A stretch of DNA of 64,000 nt from Halomonas getboli (GCF_023094245.1 NZ_JALMEW010000004.1:310001-374000); one strand, 5' to 3'. Numbered from the stretch's first letter, positions 44,237 to 53,711 are shown. Made by a program: numbers and translations. The notes: generated from the sequence alone by a model not told the origin.

Positions 44237-45269
44237 ATTGGCGCTGGGGCTGATCGGCGTCGAGCGAATCGACCACCTCAGCGATCACCGCGATGGTGTC
44301 GCCCATGTTGACGTTGGCCGGGAAGCGGCGCGCCATCAGCAGGCCGTCGCGTTCGGCGCGGTACTCGATGGGCACGGCACCGCTGCGGGTCATGTCGTAG
44401 ACCCGGGCGATCACCTGGCCGTTCTCCACCGTCTCGCCCAGCGCCACCGTCAGCTCGAGCAGCCCGGAATGCTCGCTCTGCACGTAGCAGCTGGCATCCG
44501 GCATATCGAGATAGACCTGGGGCTCGGCGGGCGTCTCGATCTCGCCCTCGACCAGCCCGAAGTGAACCAGGAAGTTGTGGATGCCGCGCTCGGTGATGGC
44601 CAGGCTCTGCGGCGTGGAAGTGCCGCCGCCGCCGAGCTCGGTGGCCACGAACACCTTGCCCTGGCGCTCCACGGCGGTGTCGAACAGCGCCTCGGCGTCG
44701 AGCTCGAACATGATCATGGCGTAGGGGGCGCCGAACGCCTTGGCGCCGTCCAGGGCGCGGCGTTGCTGGTCGGCATCGTCGAGCACGTGGGAAGCGGCGA
44801 AAGGCACGATGTCCAGGGTGCGGCCGCCGGAGTGCAGGTCGAGCACCGCATCGCTCATCGGCACCAGAATGCGGGTGAAGTAGTCGGCGATCTTCTCGGT
44901 GACGCTGCCGTCCGGGTCGCCGGGGAAGCTGCGGTTGAGGTTGCCGCCGTCCATCGGCGAGGTGCGCTTGCCGGCCTGGGCCGCCGGGGTGTTCATCATC
45001 GGCACGATGATCACCCGACCGCTGACCTCCTCGGCGGCGAGCGAGCTCGAGAGCTTCTGCAGCGCGGTGATGCCCTCGTACTCGTCGCCGTGGTTGCCGC
45101 CGGTCAGCAGCGCGGTCGGGCCCTCGCCGTTCTTGACCACGGTGATCGGGATCATCACCGCCCCCCAGGCCGACTCGTCGTTGGAGATCGGCAGCTTGAG
45201 GAAGCCGTGCTGGACACCGTCGGCCTCGAAGTCGACGGTGGCGGCGATGGGGCTCGGTCGCTTGCTCAT
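44235..45269 (-). CDS. doeB: N-alpha-acetyl-L-2,4-diaminobutyrate deacetylase
   Basis: Zinc amidohydrolase of the succinylglutamate desuccinylase/aspartoacylase family, 344 residues. It removes acetate from the acetyl-diaminobutyrate made by DoeA. Zinc ligands lie in LTGGNHGDEYEGI (His and Glu) and VLDLHSGGRTLD (His). NLNRSFPGDPDGS is the substrate-binding Arg region, and GGGTSTP with a C-terminal beta domain completes the fold. It follows doeA by ten bases. Its stop lies in the family 2 repeat D. Confidence 0.93.
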   Translation of the reverse strand: MSKRPSPIAATVDFEADGVQHGFLKLPISNDESAWGAVMIPITVVKNGEGPTALLTGGNHGDEYEGITALQKLSSSLAAEEVSGRVIIVPMMNTPAAQAGKRTSPMDGGNLNRSFPGDPDGSVTEKIADYFTRILVPMSDAVLDLHSGGRTLDIVPFAASHVLDDADQQRRALDGAKAFGAPYAMIMFELDAEALFDTAVERQGKVFVATELGGGGTSTPQSLAITERGIHNFLVHFGLVEGEIETPAEPQVYLDMPDASCYVQSEHSGLLELTVALGETVENGQVIARVYDMTRSGAVPIEYRAERDGLLMARRFPANVNMGDTIAVIAEVVDSLDADQPQRQ

Positions 45270-45279
45270 GGGATGCTCC

Positions 45280-46479
45280 TTACTTGACGAACAGCTGGCG
45301 GGGGAAGTCGGCCAGCGTCTCGCAGCCGTCCTCGGTGATCAGGATGCTCTCGGTGATTTCCAGGCCCCAGTCGTCGACCCACAGGCCGGGCATGAAGTGG
45401 AAGGTCATGCCGGGCTCGAGGATGGTCTCGTCGGAGGGGCGCAGGCTCATGGTGCGCTCACCCCAGTCCGGCGGATAGCTGATGCCGATGGGATAGCCGC
45501 AGCGCGCGCCGCCGCGGTCGAAGCCGTACTTGTCCATGGCCGCGCCCAGCGCCATGGCGATGTCCGCGGTGCGGTTGCCGGGTTTCGCGACTTCGAGGCC
45601 GTGCTCGATGCCCTCGAGCAACGCCGACTCGGCGCGCACGAACTCCGCCGGCGGCCGGCCGAGGAACACGGTGCGCGACATGGGTGCGTGATAGCGCTTG
45701 AACACCCCGGCGATCTCGAAGAAGGTGCCCTCGCCCTCGCGGAACGGCGTGTCGTCCCAGGTCAGGTGCGGCGCGGCGGCGTCCTTGCCGGTGGGCAGCA
45801 TCGGCACGATGGCCGGGTAGTCGCCGCCGTAGACCTTGCCGTGCTCGTCCTTCCAGCCCTCGATGCCGACCCGGTAGATCTCCGAGACCAGCTTGCTCTT
45901 GGGCAGCCCCGGCTCGATCACCTCGAGGATGCGCGAATGCATGCCCTCGACGATGCGCGCCGCGATGCGCATGTACTCTATCTCCTGGGCCGACTTGATC
46001 GCCCGGCACCAGTTGACCAGGCCGTTGGCGTCCATGAAGCGGGCGTGGGGCAGCTCGCGCAACAGCGACTGATAGGCCTTGGCCGAGAAGTAGTAGTTGT
46101 CCATCTCCATGCCTACCACGCCCTGGTGCCAGCCGCGATCGGGCATGATCGACTGGGCCAGATACTCCATGGGGTGCATGTCCGGATTCTGCACGTAGTG
46201 ATCCGGGTAGTAGGTGAGGTTCTCGGGGTCCATCCAGCAGGTGCGCAGCGCCCCGTTGGCGTCCATGCGCCGGCCGTACCACACCGGCTCGCCCTCGAGC
46301 CCGAGCAGCACGCACTGGTGCACGTAGAAGGACCAGCCGTCATAACCGGTCAGCCAGGCCATGTTCGAGGGGTCGCTGATGATCAGCACGTCGATGCCAC
46401 GGCTCGCCATTTCGGCACGGACCTTCCACAGTCGGCCGGCATATTCCTCGCGGGTGAAAGGAAGGGAAACCTGAATCAT
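45280..46479 (-). CDS. doeA: Ectoine hydrolase
   Basis: Opens the ectoine ring to N-acetyl-L-2,4-diaminobutyrate, the first step of ectoine catabolism. It has 399 residues, the length of the Halomonas elongata enzyme as I remember it. It is a pita-bread (M24, creatinase/prolidase-like) protein: the N-terminal domain covers 1-160, the catalytic domain 170-399 with DDTPFREGEGTFFEIAGVF, GYPIGISYPPDW and GLEITESILIT. It is the first gene of the doe operon; the promoter region is shared with divergent enuR and contains several CATGACAAT-type repeats. Confidence 0.95.
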   Translation of the reverse strand: MIQVSLPFTREEYAGRLWKVRAEMASRGIDVLIISDPSNMAWLTGYDGWSFYVHQCVLLGLEGEPVWYGRRMDANGALRTCWMDPENLTYYPDHYVQNPDMHPMEYLAQSIMPDRGWHQGVVGMEMDNYYFSAKAYQSLLRELPHARFMDANGLVNWCRAIKSAQEIEYMRIAARIVEGMHSRILEVIEPGLPKSKLVSEIYRVGIEGWKDEHGKVYGGDYPAIVPMLPTGKDAAAPHLTWDDTPFREGEGTFFEIAGVFKRYHAPMSRTVFLGRPPAEFVRAESALLEGIEHGLEVAKPGNRTADIAMALGAAMDKYGFDRGGARCGYPIGISYPPDWGERTMSLRPSDETILEPGMTFHFMPGLWVDDWGLEITESILITEDGCETLADFPRQLFVK

Positions 46480-46580
46480 GAAATCGCTCGTCCAACGATC
46501 ACGTCACCGATACCGGCCACCTCCATTCCTGGAGATGCCGGGGCGCCAAGGCGGTTGACGGCCATGCGAGGGGCCGCTTG

Positions 46581-46618
46581 AATTGTCATGATTGATGACA
46601 GCACAATGCATGACAATT
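46581..46618. promoter_or_regulatory. Inverted repeat in the doeA-enuR divergon, candidate EnuR operator
   Basis: AATTGTCATG (46581-46590) and its exact complement CATGACAATT (46609-46618) are separated by 18 bases. A third, shorter copy ATGACA (46595-46600) lies between. The region stands about 100 bases from doeA and 70 from enuR. MocR-type regulators such as EnuR bind sets of repeats of this kind; the binding is inference. Confidence 0.6.
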
Positions 46619-46684
46619 TCAGTCAATGTCTTTCTGCCGATACTAGCACCCCCACTTGGCCGACGGTCAAAGGCTTTATTGGAT

Positions 46685-46693
46685 CATGACAAT
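46685..46693 (+). promoter_or_regulatory. Extra CATGACAAT repeat over the enuR start codon
   Basis: CATGACAAT at 46685-46693 repeats the right arm of the operator at 46609-46617 exactly. It includes the enuR ATG. Bound protein here would block enuR itself, consistent with autorepression, or the match may only reflect the codons ATG ACA ATC. Confidence 0.4.
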
Positions 46694-48089
46694 CGACCTG
46701 ACACCCTTTCTTCAGGACAGCGGTCCCAAGTACCTGGCCATCGCCCGGGCCCTCTCCGAGGCGATCCGCCAGGGCGAGCTCGCCCCCGGCACCCGACTGC
46801 CGCCGCATCGCCGGCTGGCCGAGACGCTGGGCGTGAGCGTGCAGACCGTCTCACGGGCCTACGCCCAGGCCGAGAAGATGGGCCTGGTGCAGTCGCGGAT
46901 CGGCAGCGGCACCTGGATCAACGCCTTGGACGACGCCCGGGAGTCGGCCTACCTGCGCGGCCAGGAGCCGCGCCAGGAGAGCACGCTGGTCGACCTCTCC
47001 ATCGCCCACCCGGTGTGCACGCCGGGTCACCAGCTGCGCTTTCGCGAGACCCTGGCCTCATTGGCCGAGCAGCTGCGCCCCGAGGTGATCGCCGCCAACC
47101 GCCCCATCGCCGGCCTGCTCCACCAGCGCGAGCGCGCCAGCGACTGGCTGGCCGAGCGCCTCGGCGTGCCGGGCGGCCCCGAGGACCGGGTACTCTGCAA
47201 CGGCGCCGCCCATGGCCTGATGCTGGCCATCTCCACCGTGGTCCAGCACGGCGACCTGGTGCTCACCGAGGCGCTCACCGACCATGGCCTGATCGCCCTG
47301 TCGCGCACCCTGGGCTTCCAGCTGCGCGGCGTGGCCATCGACGAGCGCGGGGTGATTCCCGAAGCCCTCGACCTGGCCTGCCGGCGCCTGCGTCCCCGCG
47401 CCGTGTGCCTGACGCCCACCCAGCTCAACCCCACCGGGGCAACCATGGACGAGGCCCGGCGCGATGCCGTGGCCCGGGTGCTCGATCACCACGGCGTGTG
47501 GCTGATCGAGGACGACGTCCATGCCCTGCTCGAGCCGCCGGGGCTGACGCCGCTTGCCGCCCGGCTGCCGCACCTGTGCTTTCATGTCACCAGCCTGACC
47601 AAGGTCACCCTGCCGGGGCTGCGCGCCGGCTATCTCAGCGTACCCCGCGGTCAGCTGCACCACACCCTGCCGCGCATGCGCGCCACCACCTGGATGGCCA
47701 CGCCGCTGATCTTCGAGCTGGCCGACGCCTGGATCGCCGACGGCACCCTGGCGCAGCTGGCCGACGAACAGCGCCAGCGGCTGAACGAGCGCCAGCGCCT
47801 GGCCAGCCGCCTGCTCGACGGCCACGACGTCAGCGCCCGCCCCTCCAGCCTGCATCTGTGGCTGTCGCTGCCCGCCGCCTGGCGGCCCGAGGAGCTGCAG
47901 CAGCAGGCCGAGCAGGAGGGCATGGCCGTCACCACCGCCACGCCCTTCATGGTCGAGCAGACCCCGGCGCCGCGGCGCATCCGCCTGAGCCTCGGCGCCG
48001 AGCCGGACCTCGAACGCCTGGAAGGCGCCCTGTCGCGCCTCGCCGCGCTGCTCGACGAGGCCCCGCCGCCGATGCAGATCATCTACTGA
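46686..48089 (+). CDS. enuR: MocR/GntR-type PLP-dependent regulator of ectoine catabolism
   Basis: A 467-residue regulator. Residues 5-75 form a GntR winged helix (LAIARALSEAIRQGELAPGTRLPPHRRLAETLGVSVQTVSRAYAQAE cut at conserved Gly). A linker leads to an aminotransferase-like domain (about 110-460) with PLP lysine Lys306 (TSLTKVTLPGLRAGYLS) and the PLP-ring Asp in WLIEDDVHALL. EnuR senses ectoine-derived diaminobutyrate metabolites through PLP in other bacteria. It is divergent from doeA. No strong ribosome-binding site precedes 46686; a TTG ten codons upstream is possible. Confidence 0.88.
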   Translation: MTIDLTPFLQDSGPKYLAIARALSEAIRQGELAPGTRLPPHRRLAETLGVSVQTVSRAYAQAEKMGLVQSRIGSGTWINALDDARESAYLRGQEPRQESTLVDLSIAHPVCTPGHQLRFRETLASLAEQLRPEVIAANRPIAGLLHQRERASDWLAERLGVPGGPEDRVLCNGAAHGLMLAISTVVQHGDLVLTEALTDHGLIALSRTLGFQLRGVAIDERGVIPEALDLACRRLRPRAVCLTPTQLNPTGATMDEARRDAVARVLDHHGVWLIEDDVHALLEPPGLTPLAARLPHLCFHVTSLTKVTLPGLRAGYLSVPRGQLHHTLPRMRATTWMATPLIFELADAWIADGTLAQLADEQRQRLNERQRLASRLLDGHDVSARPSSLHLWLSLPAAWRPEELQQQAEQEGMAVTTATPFMVEQTPAPRRIRLSLGAEPDLERLEGALSRLAALLDEAPPPMQIIY

Positions 48090-48106
48090 CCCGAGGGAGA
48101 ACGCCG

Positions 48107-49042
48107 ATGCGAGTCCTGGTCCATACCGATGCCGCCGAGGCCTGGCGCGACGCCCTGGCCGAACGCCTGCCCGAGGCCGAGATCCTCACCAGTGCCGCCC
48201 CCGCCGACGAGCGCCGCCGCGCCGACTATCTGGCGGCCTGGAAGCCCCCTGCCGAGCTGCTCGGCGAGCTCACCGCGCTCAAGGGCATCGTCAACCTCGG
48301 CGCCGGGGTCGATGCACTGCTGGGCAACCCCGCCCTGCCCGCAGGCGTGCCCATCGTCAAGCTGCGCGACGCCGGCATGGCGGGGCCCATCGCCGACTAC
48401 GCGCGCTACGGGGTGCTGCACTTCCAGCGCGACTTCGACCGCTACCGCCGCCAGCAGGCCCGCGGCGAGTGGCGCGAGAGCCCGCCGGTCGACAAGGCCG
48501 ACTGGCCGGTGGGCGTGCTCGGGCTCGGCGCCATCGGCGCCAGGGTGGCGCAGGCGCTGGTCGACGACGGCTTCCCGGTGCACGGCTGGAGCCGTTCGCC
48601 GAAATCGCTGCCCGGCGTGACCTGCCATCACGGCGACGACGGCCTGCGCGACCTGCTGCCCGAGGTGAAGAGCCTGGTGCTGCTGCTGCCCGGCACGCCC
48701 GCGACCCGCGGCATCATCGATGCCGAGGCCCTGGCCGCCCTGCCCGAGGGCGCCAGCCTGATCAACCCGGGGCGCGGCAGCCTGATCGACGAGGCCGCGC
48801 TGCTCGACGCCCTGGGCGACGGCGAGGCCGAAGGCCGGCTGCGCGGCGCGCTGCTCGACGCCTTCCCCGAGGAGCCGCTGCCGGCATCGAGCCCGCTGTG
48901 GTCACATCCGCGGGTGCTGGTCACCCCGCATATGGCCGGCCCCACGCCGCTCGGCGAGGCACTCGACCAGGTGGCCGAGGCGCTGCGCGCCATGGCAGCC
49001 GGCGAGGAGATCGAGACCATCGATCCCGACGCCGGCTACTGA
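48107..49042 (+). CDS. ghrA: Glyoxylate/hydroxypyruvate reductase A-type D-2-hydroxyacid dehydrogenase
   Basis: A 311-residue NAD(P)H-dependent 2-hydroxyacid dehydrogenase of the GhrA group. The nucleotide-binding loop is VGVLGLGAIGARVAQAL with WSRSPKSL following, which suggests NADPH preference. The catalytic Arg lies in LINPGRGSLIDEAALL, Glu in DAFPEEPLP and His in VTPHMAGPTPLGEA. GAGGGAGA precedes the ATG. It starts 17 bases after enuR, so it is co-transcribed. It may reduce glyoxylate or hydroxypyruvate; its relation to ectoine use is unclear. Confidence 0.9.
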   Translation: MRVLVHTDAAEAWRDALAERLPEAEILTSAAPADERRRADYLAAWKPPAELLGELTALKGIVNLGAGVDALLGNPALPAGVPIVKLRDAGMAGPIADYARYGVLHFQRDFDRYRRQQARGEWRESPPVDKADWPVGVLGLGAIGARVAQALVDDGFPVHGWSRSPKSLPGVTCHHGDDGLRDLLPEVKSLVLLLPGTPATRGIIDAEALAALPEGASLINPGRGSLIDEAALLDALGDGEAEGRLRGALLDAFPEEPLPASSPLWSHPRVLVTPHMAGPTPLGEALDQVAEALRAMAAGEEIETIDPDAGY

Positions 49043-49166
49043 TTCCAGGGTCGGCAGACGTGGGGTGATCCACCCGACTATTTTGATAGCTTCCAAACTA
49101 ATTCAATCGCCTTGTGTTTCCCGGTGACTTAAAATGAGAGGCCTAATCACCGGAAGGATGCGAGGC

Positions 49167-51608
49167 ATGAACGATACGAAACGGGGGGTATCCCCGCCCA
49201 TCAAGGGGTTACTGATTCTCATAGGCGCCGTGTTCGCCTTGCTCGGGCTGGGGCTCGCCGTCGGCGGCGGCATGCTGATCGGCCGCGGCGGCAGCTGGTA
49301 CTACCTGCTGATGGGCCTGGCGCTGCTGGCCACCGGCGTCGAGATCGTCCGCGGCGGCACCCGGGCACTCGGCATCTACGTGGTCGCCTTCCTGGCGACC
49401 GTGGCCTGGGCCTTCTGGGAGGCCGGCCTCGACTTCTGGGCGCTGCACGCACGCCTGTTCACCTTCGTCTGCGCGCTGTTCGTGCTGTTCCTGGTCCAGC
49501 CGCTGATCCTTCGGCGCGCCGGGCGTCGGCCCCAGAAGGGCGTCGCGCTCGGCGCCGCAGGTGCCACCCTGGTGGCGATCGTGGCCATGGTCTGGGGCAT
49601 GTTCCAGCCCCACGGCATCCACAATGGCGTGGCCGCCACCGGCCAGACACCGGTCACCGACACCGATCGCCAGGTCGATTGGGATCACTACAGCTCAGAT
49701 GGCAGCGGCAGCCGCTTCGCCGCTCTCGACCAGATCGATCGTGACAACGTCGACGAGCTGGAGGTCGCCTGGACCTTTCATACCGGCGACACGCCGCTGA
49801 GCCCGACGGGTGCCGGATTCGAGGACCAGACGACTCCGTTGCAGATCGGCGACTCGGTCTATATCTGCACCTCTTCCAACACCGTCATCTCCGTCGACGC
49901 CGATACCGGCGAGGAGAACTGGCGCCATGCGTTCCCGACCGACACCAAGACCTGGGTGCGCTGCCGCGGGCTGGCCTACTTCGATGCCGACAAGCCGGTC
50001 AAGCAACCCACCCTCGGCGATGCCTCACCGGTCCCCGAGCCGTCGCTGCCGGCAGATGCCAGCGCCTGTCGCCGCAGGCTCTTCATGAACACCATCGATG
50101 CCGAGCTGGTAGCCCTCGATGCCGAGACCGGCGAGCTATGCGAAGGCTTCGGCGACGGCGGCACCGTCGACCTGAAAGCCGGGCTGGGCAACGCCGAGGC
50201 GCCGCTGTACTCGCTGACCTCGGCGCCGACCGTGGCCGGTACCACCGTGGTAGTCGGCGGGCGCGTCGCCGACAACGTCGCCCTGGACATGCCCGGCGGC
50301 GTGATGCGCGGCTTCGACGTCATCACCGGCGAGATGCGCTGGGCCTTCGATCCGGGCAACCCGGAGCAACGTGACGCGCCGAGCGGCGGCGAGACCTACG
50401 TGCGCTCGACGCCCAACGTCTGGGCCGCCATGACCTACGATCCCGCCACCAACACGATCTTCATGCCGGTCGGTAACGCCGCCATCGACCTGTGGGGTGC
50501 CGAGCGCACGCCGGAAGACGAGGAATACGGTGGCACCATGCTGGCGCTTGACGCCACCACCGGCGAAGAGAAGTGGCACTACCAGACGGTGCGCCATGAC
50601 CTCTGGGACTACGACGTGCCGATGCAGCCGACGCTGATCGATTTCCCCGACGGCGAGGGATCGACCACCCCGGCGCTGACCTTCGGCACCAAGGTCGGCC
50701 AGATCTTCGTGCTGGATCGCCTGACCGGCGAACCGCTGACCGAGGTCATCGACAAGAAAGTTCAGCCGGCGAATATCCCCAACGAGAAATACGCTCCGAC
50801 CCAGCCAGTCTCCGTGGGCATGCCGCAGATCGGCGCCCAGCACCTGACCGAGGCGGACATGTGGGGCGCCACGCCCTTCGACCAGCTGATGTGTCGCTAC
50901 ATCTTCAAGGGCTACCGCTACGACGGCTTGTTCACCGCACCGGACACCGACTATTCGCTGTCCTTCCCGGGCTCGCTCGGCGGCATGAACTGGGGCGGCT
51001 TCTCCTACGACCCGACCGCCCAGACGCTCTACGTCAACGACATGCGCCTGGGCCTGTGGGTCCACATGGAACCGCAGGACGAGAACGCCGCGGCCTCCGA
51101 CGGCGGCGAGGCCGTCAACGCGGCCATGGGCGCGGTGCCGCTCAAGGGCACGCCCTACTCGGTGGTCAAGGACCGCTTCCTGTCGCCGCTGGGCATTCCC
51201 TGCCAGGAGCCGCCGTTCGGCACCCTGACCTCAATCGACATGAAGACCCAGTCGGTCAACTGGGAGGTGCCGCTGGGCACCATCCAGGACACCGTGATGT
51301 TCGGCACCAAGCTGCGCCTGCCGATGCCGGTCGGCATGCCGACCATCGGCGGCTCGCTGACCACCCAGGGCGGCCTGACCTTCTTCGCCGCGACCCAGGA
51401 CTACTGGCTGCGCGCCTTCGACTCCGCCACCGGCGAGGAAGTGTGGAAGGCTCGCCTGCCGGTCGGCAGCCAGGGCACGCCGATCGCCTATCGGTCGCCG
51501 GAGACGGGCAAGGAGTACATCGTCATCTCCGCCGGCGGTGCGCGCCAGTCGCCGGATCGCGGCGACTACGTCATTGCCTACGCGCTGCCGGACGCACTCA
51601 CGAACTGA
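49167..51608 (+). CDS. gcd: Membrane-bound PQQ-dependent glucose dehydrogenase
   Basis: Oxidises glucose (and other aldoses) to gluconolactone on the periplasmic face, passing electrons to ubiquinone. It has 813 residues. Five membrane segments fill residues 12-145. The rest is an eight-bladed quinoprotein propeller with DWDHYSSDGSGSRFAALDQI-like start and repeated TGEE-W blade motifs (DADTGEENWRH, DATTGEEKWHYQ, DSATGEEVWKA). The start at 49167 has GGAAGG nine bases upstream; earlier ATGs at 49134 and 49158 are worse placed. No PQQ biosynthesis genes are in the window. A terminator follows. Confidence 0.93.
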   Translation: MNDTKRGVSPPIKGLLILIGAVFALLGLGLAVGGGMLIGRGGSWYYLLMGLALLATGVEIVRGGTRALGIYVVAFLATVAWAFWEAGLDFWALHARLFTFVCALFVLFLVQPLILRRAGRRPQKGVALGAAGATLVAIVAMVWGMFQPHGIHNGVAATGQTPVTDTDRQVDWDHYSSDGSGSRFAALDQIDRDNVDELEVAWTFHTGDTPLSPTGAGFEDQTTPLQIGDSVYICTSSNTVISVDADTGEENWRHAFPTDTKTWVRCRGLAYFDADKPVKQPTLGDASPVPEPSLPADASACRRRLFMNTIDAELVALDAETGELCEGFGDGGTVDLKAGLGNAEAPLYSLTSAPTVAGTTVVVGGRVADNVALDMPGGVMRGFDVITGEMRWAFDPGNPEQRDAPSGGETYVRSTPNVWAAMTYDPATNTIFMPVGNAAIDLWGAERTPEDEEYGGTMLALDATTGEEKWHYQTVRHDLWDYDVPMQPTLIDFPDGEGSTTPALTFGTKVGQIFVLDRLTGEPLTEVIDKKVQPANIPNEKYAPTQPVSVGMPQIGAQHLTEADMWGATPFDQLMCRYIFKGYRYDGLFTAPDTDYSLSFPGSLGGMNWGGFSYDPTAQTLYVNDMRLGLWVHMEPQDENAAASDGGEAVNAAMGAVPLKGTPYSVVKDRFLSPLGIPCQEPPFGTLTSIDMKTQSVNWEVPLGTIQDTVMFGTKLRLPMPVGMPTIGGSLTTQGGLTFFAATQDYWLRAFDSATGEEVWKARLPVGSQGTPIAYRSPETGKEYIVISAGGARQSPDRGDYVIAYALPDALTN

Positions 51609-51632
51609 GCTCGACCGCCACGCACGACGATC

Positions 51633-51656
51633 CGCGGGGGCCTTCGGGCCCCCGCG
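51633..51656 (+). terminator. Terminator after gcd
   Basis: CGCGGGGGCC (51633-51642), a TTCG tetraloop and GGCCCCCGCG (51647-51656) form a perfect 10-bp stem 24 bases after the gcd stop. A weak T run (TTACGTTGT) follows. Confidence 0.8.
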
Positions 51657-51747
51657 TTACGTTGTGAGCCCGGCCTCCCCCCTACACGAACACCGGCGCA
51701 GGGCATACGCTGAAGAGGAGACGTCACCGACCTCGAAGGAGGAGCCG

Positions 51748-52317
51748 ATGCCTCATACCCAGGTGAAATACGGCCCCACGGACGCGCTGCTGGTGGTCGA
51801 CATGCAGAACGACTTCTGCGAGGGCGGCGCCCTGGCCGTCGCCGGCGGCAACGCCCTGGTGCCGGGCATCAATGCCGAGATCGCCGCCGCCCGGACGGGC
51901 GACGCGCTGATCATCGCCTCCCGGGACTGGCACCCCATCGACCACGTCAGCTTCGTCCACCGCGGCGGTCCCTGGCCGGTGCACTGCGTGCAGGACACCC
52001 CGGGCGCGGCCTTCCATCCTGACCTCGATCTCGACGACGCCACCCTGCGCGTCAGCAAGGCCACCGCCTTCGACGCCGACGCCTATTCGGCCTTCGACGG
52101 CACCGGCCTGGCCGGCTACCTGCGCGAACGCGGCGTCACCCGGGTGATCGTCTGCGGCCTGGCGCTGGACGTCTGCGTGCGCGCCACGGTGCTCGACGCC
52201 AGGCAAGCGGGCTTCGAGACATGGCTGCTCGAATCGCTCAGCGCGGCGGTGGACCCGGACGCCGTGGCCGACTGTCGGGCCGCCTTCGCCGAGGCCGGCG
52301 CCGCGGTGATGCCATGA
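51748..52317 (+). CDS. pncA: Nicotinamidase
   Basis: Hydrolyses nicotinamide to nicotinate for NAD salvage. It is a 189-residue isochorismatase-fold enzyme. The triad is Asp18 (LVVDMQNDFCEGG), Lys104 (RVSKATAF) and Cys143 (GLALDVCVRAT). Metal ligands lie in ASRDWHPIDHVSF (Asp, His, His). AAGGAGGAG precedes the ATG. Its stop overlaps the first possible pncB start, and the two enzymes catalyse successive steps. Confidence 0.96.
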   Translation: MPHTQVKYGPTDALLVVDMQNDFCEGGALAVAGGNALVPGINAEIAAARTGDALIIASRDWHPIDHVSFVHRGGPWPVHCVQDTPGAAFHPDLDLDDATLRVSKATAFDADAYSAFDGTGLAGYLRERGVTRVIVCGLALDVCVRATVLDARQAGFETWLLESLSAAVDPDAVADCRAAFAEAGAAVMP

Positions 52318-52328
52318 GGGGCACCAGC

Positions 52329-53684
52329 ATGAGCCATATCGCCCCGCTGAGCGTCGACGACGACGAGCTGGTGCTGCTCACCGATCTCTACCAGCTGACC
52401 ATGACCCAGGCCTACTGGAAGGAGGGCATGGCAGAATCGGCCACCTTCAGCCTGTACTTCCGCCGGCTGCCGCCCGAGCGGCGCTTCATGCTCGCCTGCG
52501 GCCAGCAGTACGCCGCCGAACGGGTCAGCCGGCTGCGCTTCACCGATCGCGTCCTGGCCAGGCTGGCCGAGGTCGATCATCTGGAGCCGGCCTTCCTCGA
52601 CTGGCTGGCCGACTGGCGCTTCGAGGGCGACATCTGGACGCTGCCCGAGGGCACGCCGGTGTTCGCCGATGAGCCGCTGCTGGAAGTCGACGCGTCCATC
52701 GCCCAGGCCCAGCTGCTCGAGAGCCTGATCATGAATCTGGTGCAGCTCGAGACCGTGCTGGCCTCCAAGGCGGTGCGCGTGGTGATGGCGGCCCGTGGCC
52801 GGCCGGTGGTGGACTTCGGCCTGCGCCGCATGCACGGCGTGGACGCGGCGGTGCGCGGGGTGCGCGCCTATCGCGCGGCGGGGCTTTCCGGCACCAGCAA
52901 CGTGCTCGGCGGGCTGCGCCACGGCCTGGCGCTCAACGGCACCATGGCCCACAGCTATGTGCTGGCCCACGACAGCGAGCGCGAGGCCTTCCGCGCCTTC
53001 GCCCGCCACTATCCCGGCACCACCCTGCTGGTGGATACCCACGACACCCTGGCCGGCGTCGAGAAGCTGATCGCGCTGATGCGGGAGGAAGCGGGACTGG
53101 AGGTCGGCGCCATCCGGCTCGACTCCGGCGACCCGGGCGAGCTGGCACGCGACGCCCGGGCGCTGCTGGACGCAGCCGGTCATGCGGAGGTGAAGATCGT
53201 CGCCAGCAGCGGCCTCGACGAGCACGCCATCGAGGCGCTGCTGGCCGACGGCGCGCCGATCGACGCCTTCGGCGTCGGCACCCGGATGGGCGTGGCCGCC
53301 GACGCCCCGGTCATCGACCTGTCCTACAAGCTGGTGGAATACGCCGGGGAACCGACGATCAAGCACTCCCCCGGCAAGATCAATCTGCCCGGGCGCAAGC
53401 AGGTGTTCCGCCGCCACGACGCCCACGGCGGCTATATCGGCGACGTCATCGCCGGCCGCGACGAGCGCGTGGAGCACGCGACGCCGCTGCTGGTGCCCTG
53501 CGTGGTGAACGGTCAGGCGGCGCCAGACGCGATGGCGGCGGCCGACACCGCCCGGGAGCGGGTCGCCCGGGACCTCGAGCGCCTGCCGGCCAAGCTGCGC
53601 CGGCTAGCGCCACTCGAGGGCGAAGGCGGCTATCCGGTCACGCTGTCCGAGCGCCTCGCCCGCCAGGCCGGCGAGGCGCCATGA
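52329..53684 (+). CDS. pncB: Nicotinate phosphoribosyltransferase
   Basis: Makes nicotinate mononucleotide from nicotinate and PRPP with ATP. The protein has 451 residues. Typical segments are LTDLYQLTMTQAYWKEGM at the N-terminus, DFGLRRMHGVDAAVRG with the phosphorylated-His region, GTSNVLGGLRHGLALNGTMAHSYV cut by Gly, and AIRLDSGDPGELAR. The start at 52329 has GAGGGG seven bases upstream; 52314, within the pncA stop (ATGA), is also possible and would add five residues. Operon with pncA. Confidence 0.95.
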   Translation: MSHIAPLSVDDDELVLLTDLYQLTMTQAYWKEGMAESATFSLYFRRLPPERRFMLACGQQYAAERVSRLRFTDRVLARLAEVDHLEPAFLDWLADWRFEGDIWTLPEGTPVFADEPLLEVDASIAQAQLLESLIMNLVQLETVLASKAVRVVMAARGRPVVDFGLRRMHGVDAAVRGVRAYRAAGLSGTSNVLGGLRHGLALNGTMAHSYVLAHDSEREAFRAFARHYPGTTLLVDTHDTLAGVEKLIALMREEAGLEVGAIRLDSGDPGELARDARALLDAAGHAEVKIVASSGLDEHAIEALLADGAPIDAFGVGTRMGVAADAPVIDLSYKLVEYAGEPTIKHSPGKINLPGRKQVFRRHDAHGGYIGDVIAGRDERVEHATPLLVPCVVNGQAAPDAMAAADTARERVARDLERLPAKLRRLAPLEGEGGYPVTLSERLARQAGEAP

Positions 53685-53711
53685 CGGTTTTCCTGACTCC
53701 AGCGCCACTCC

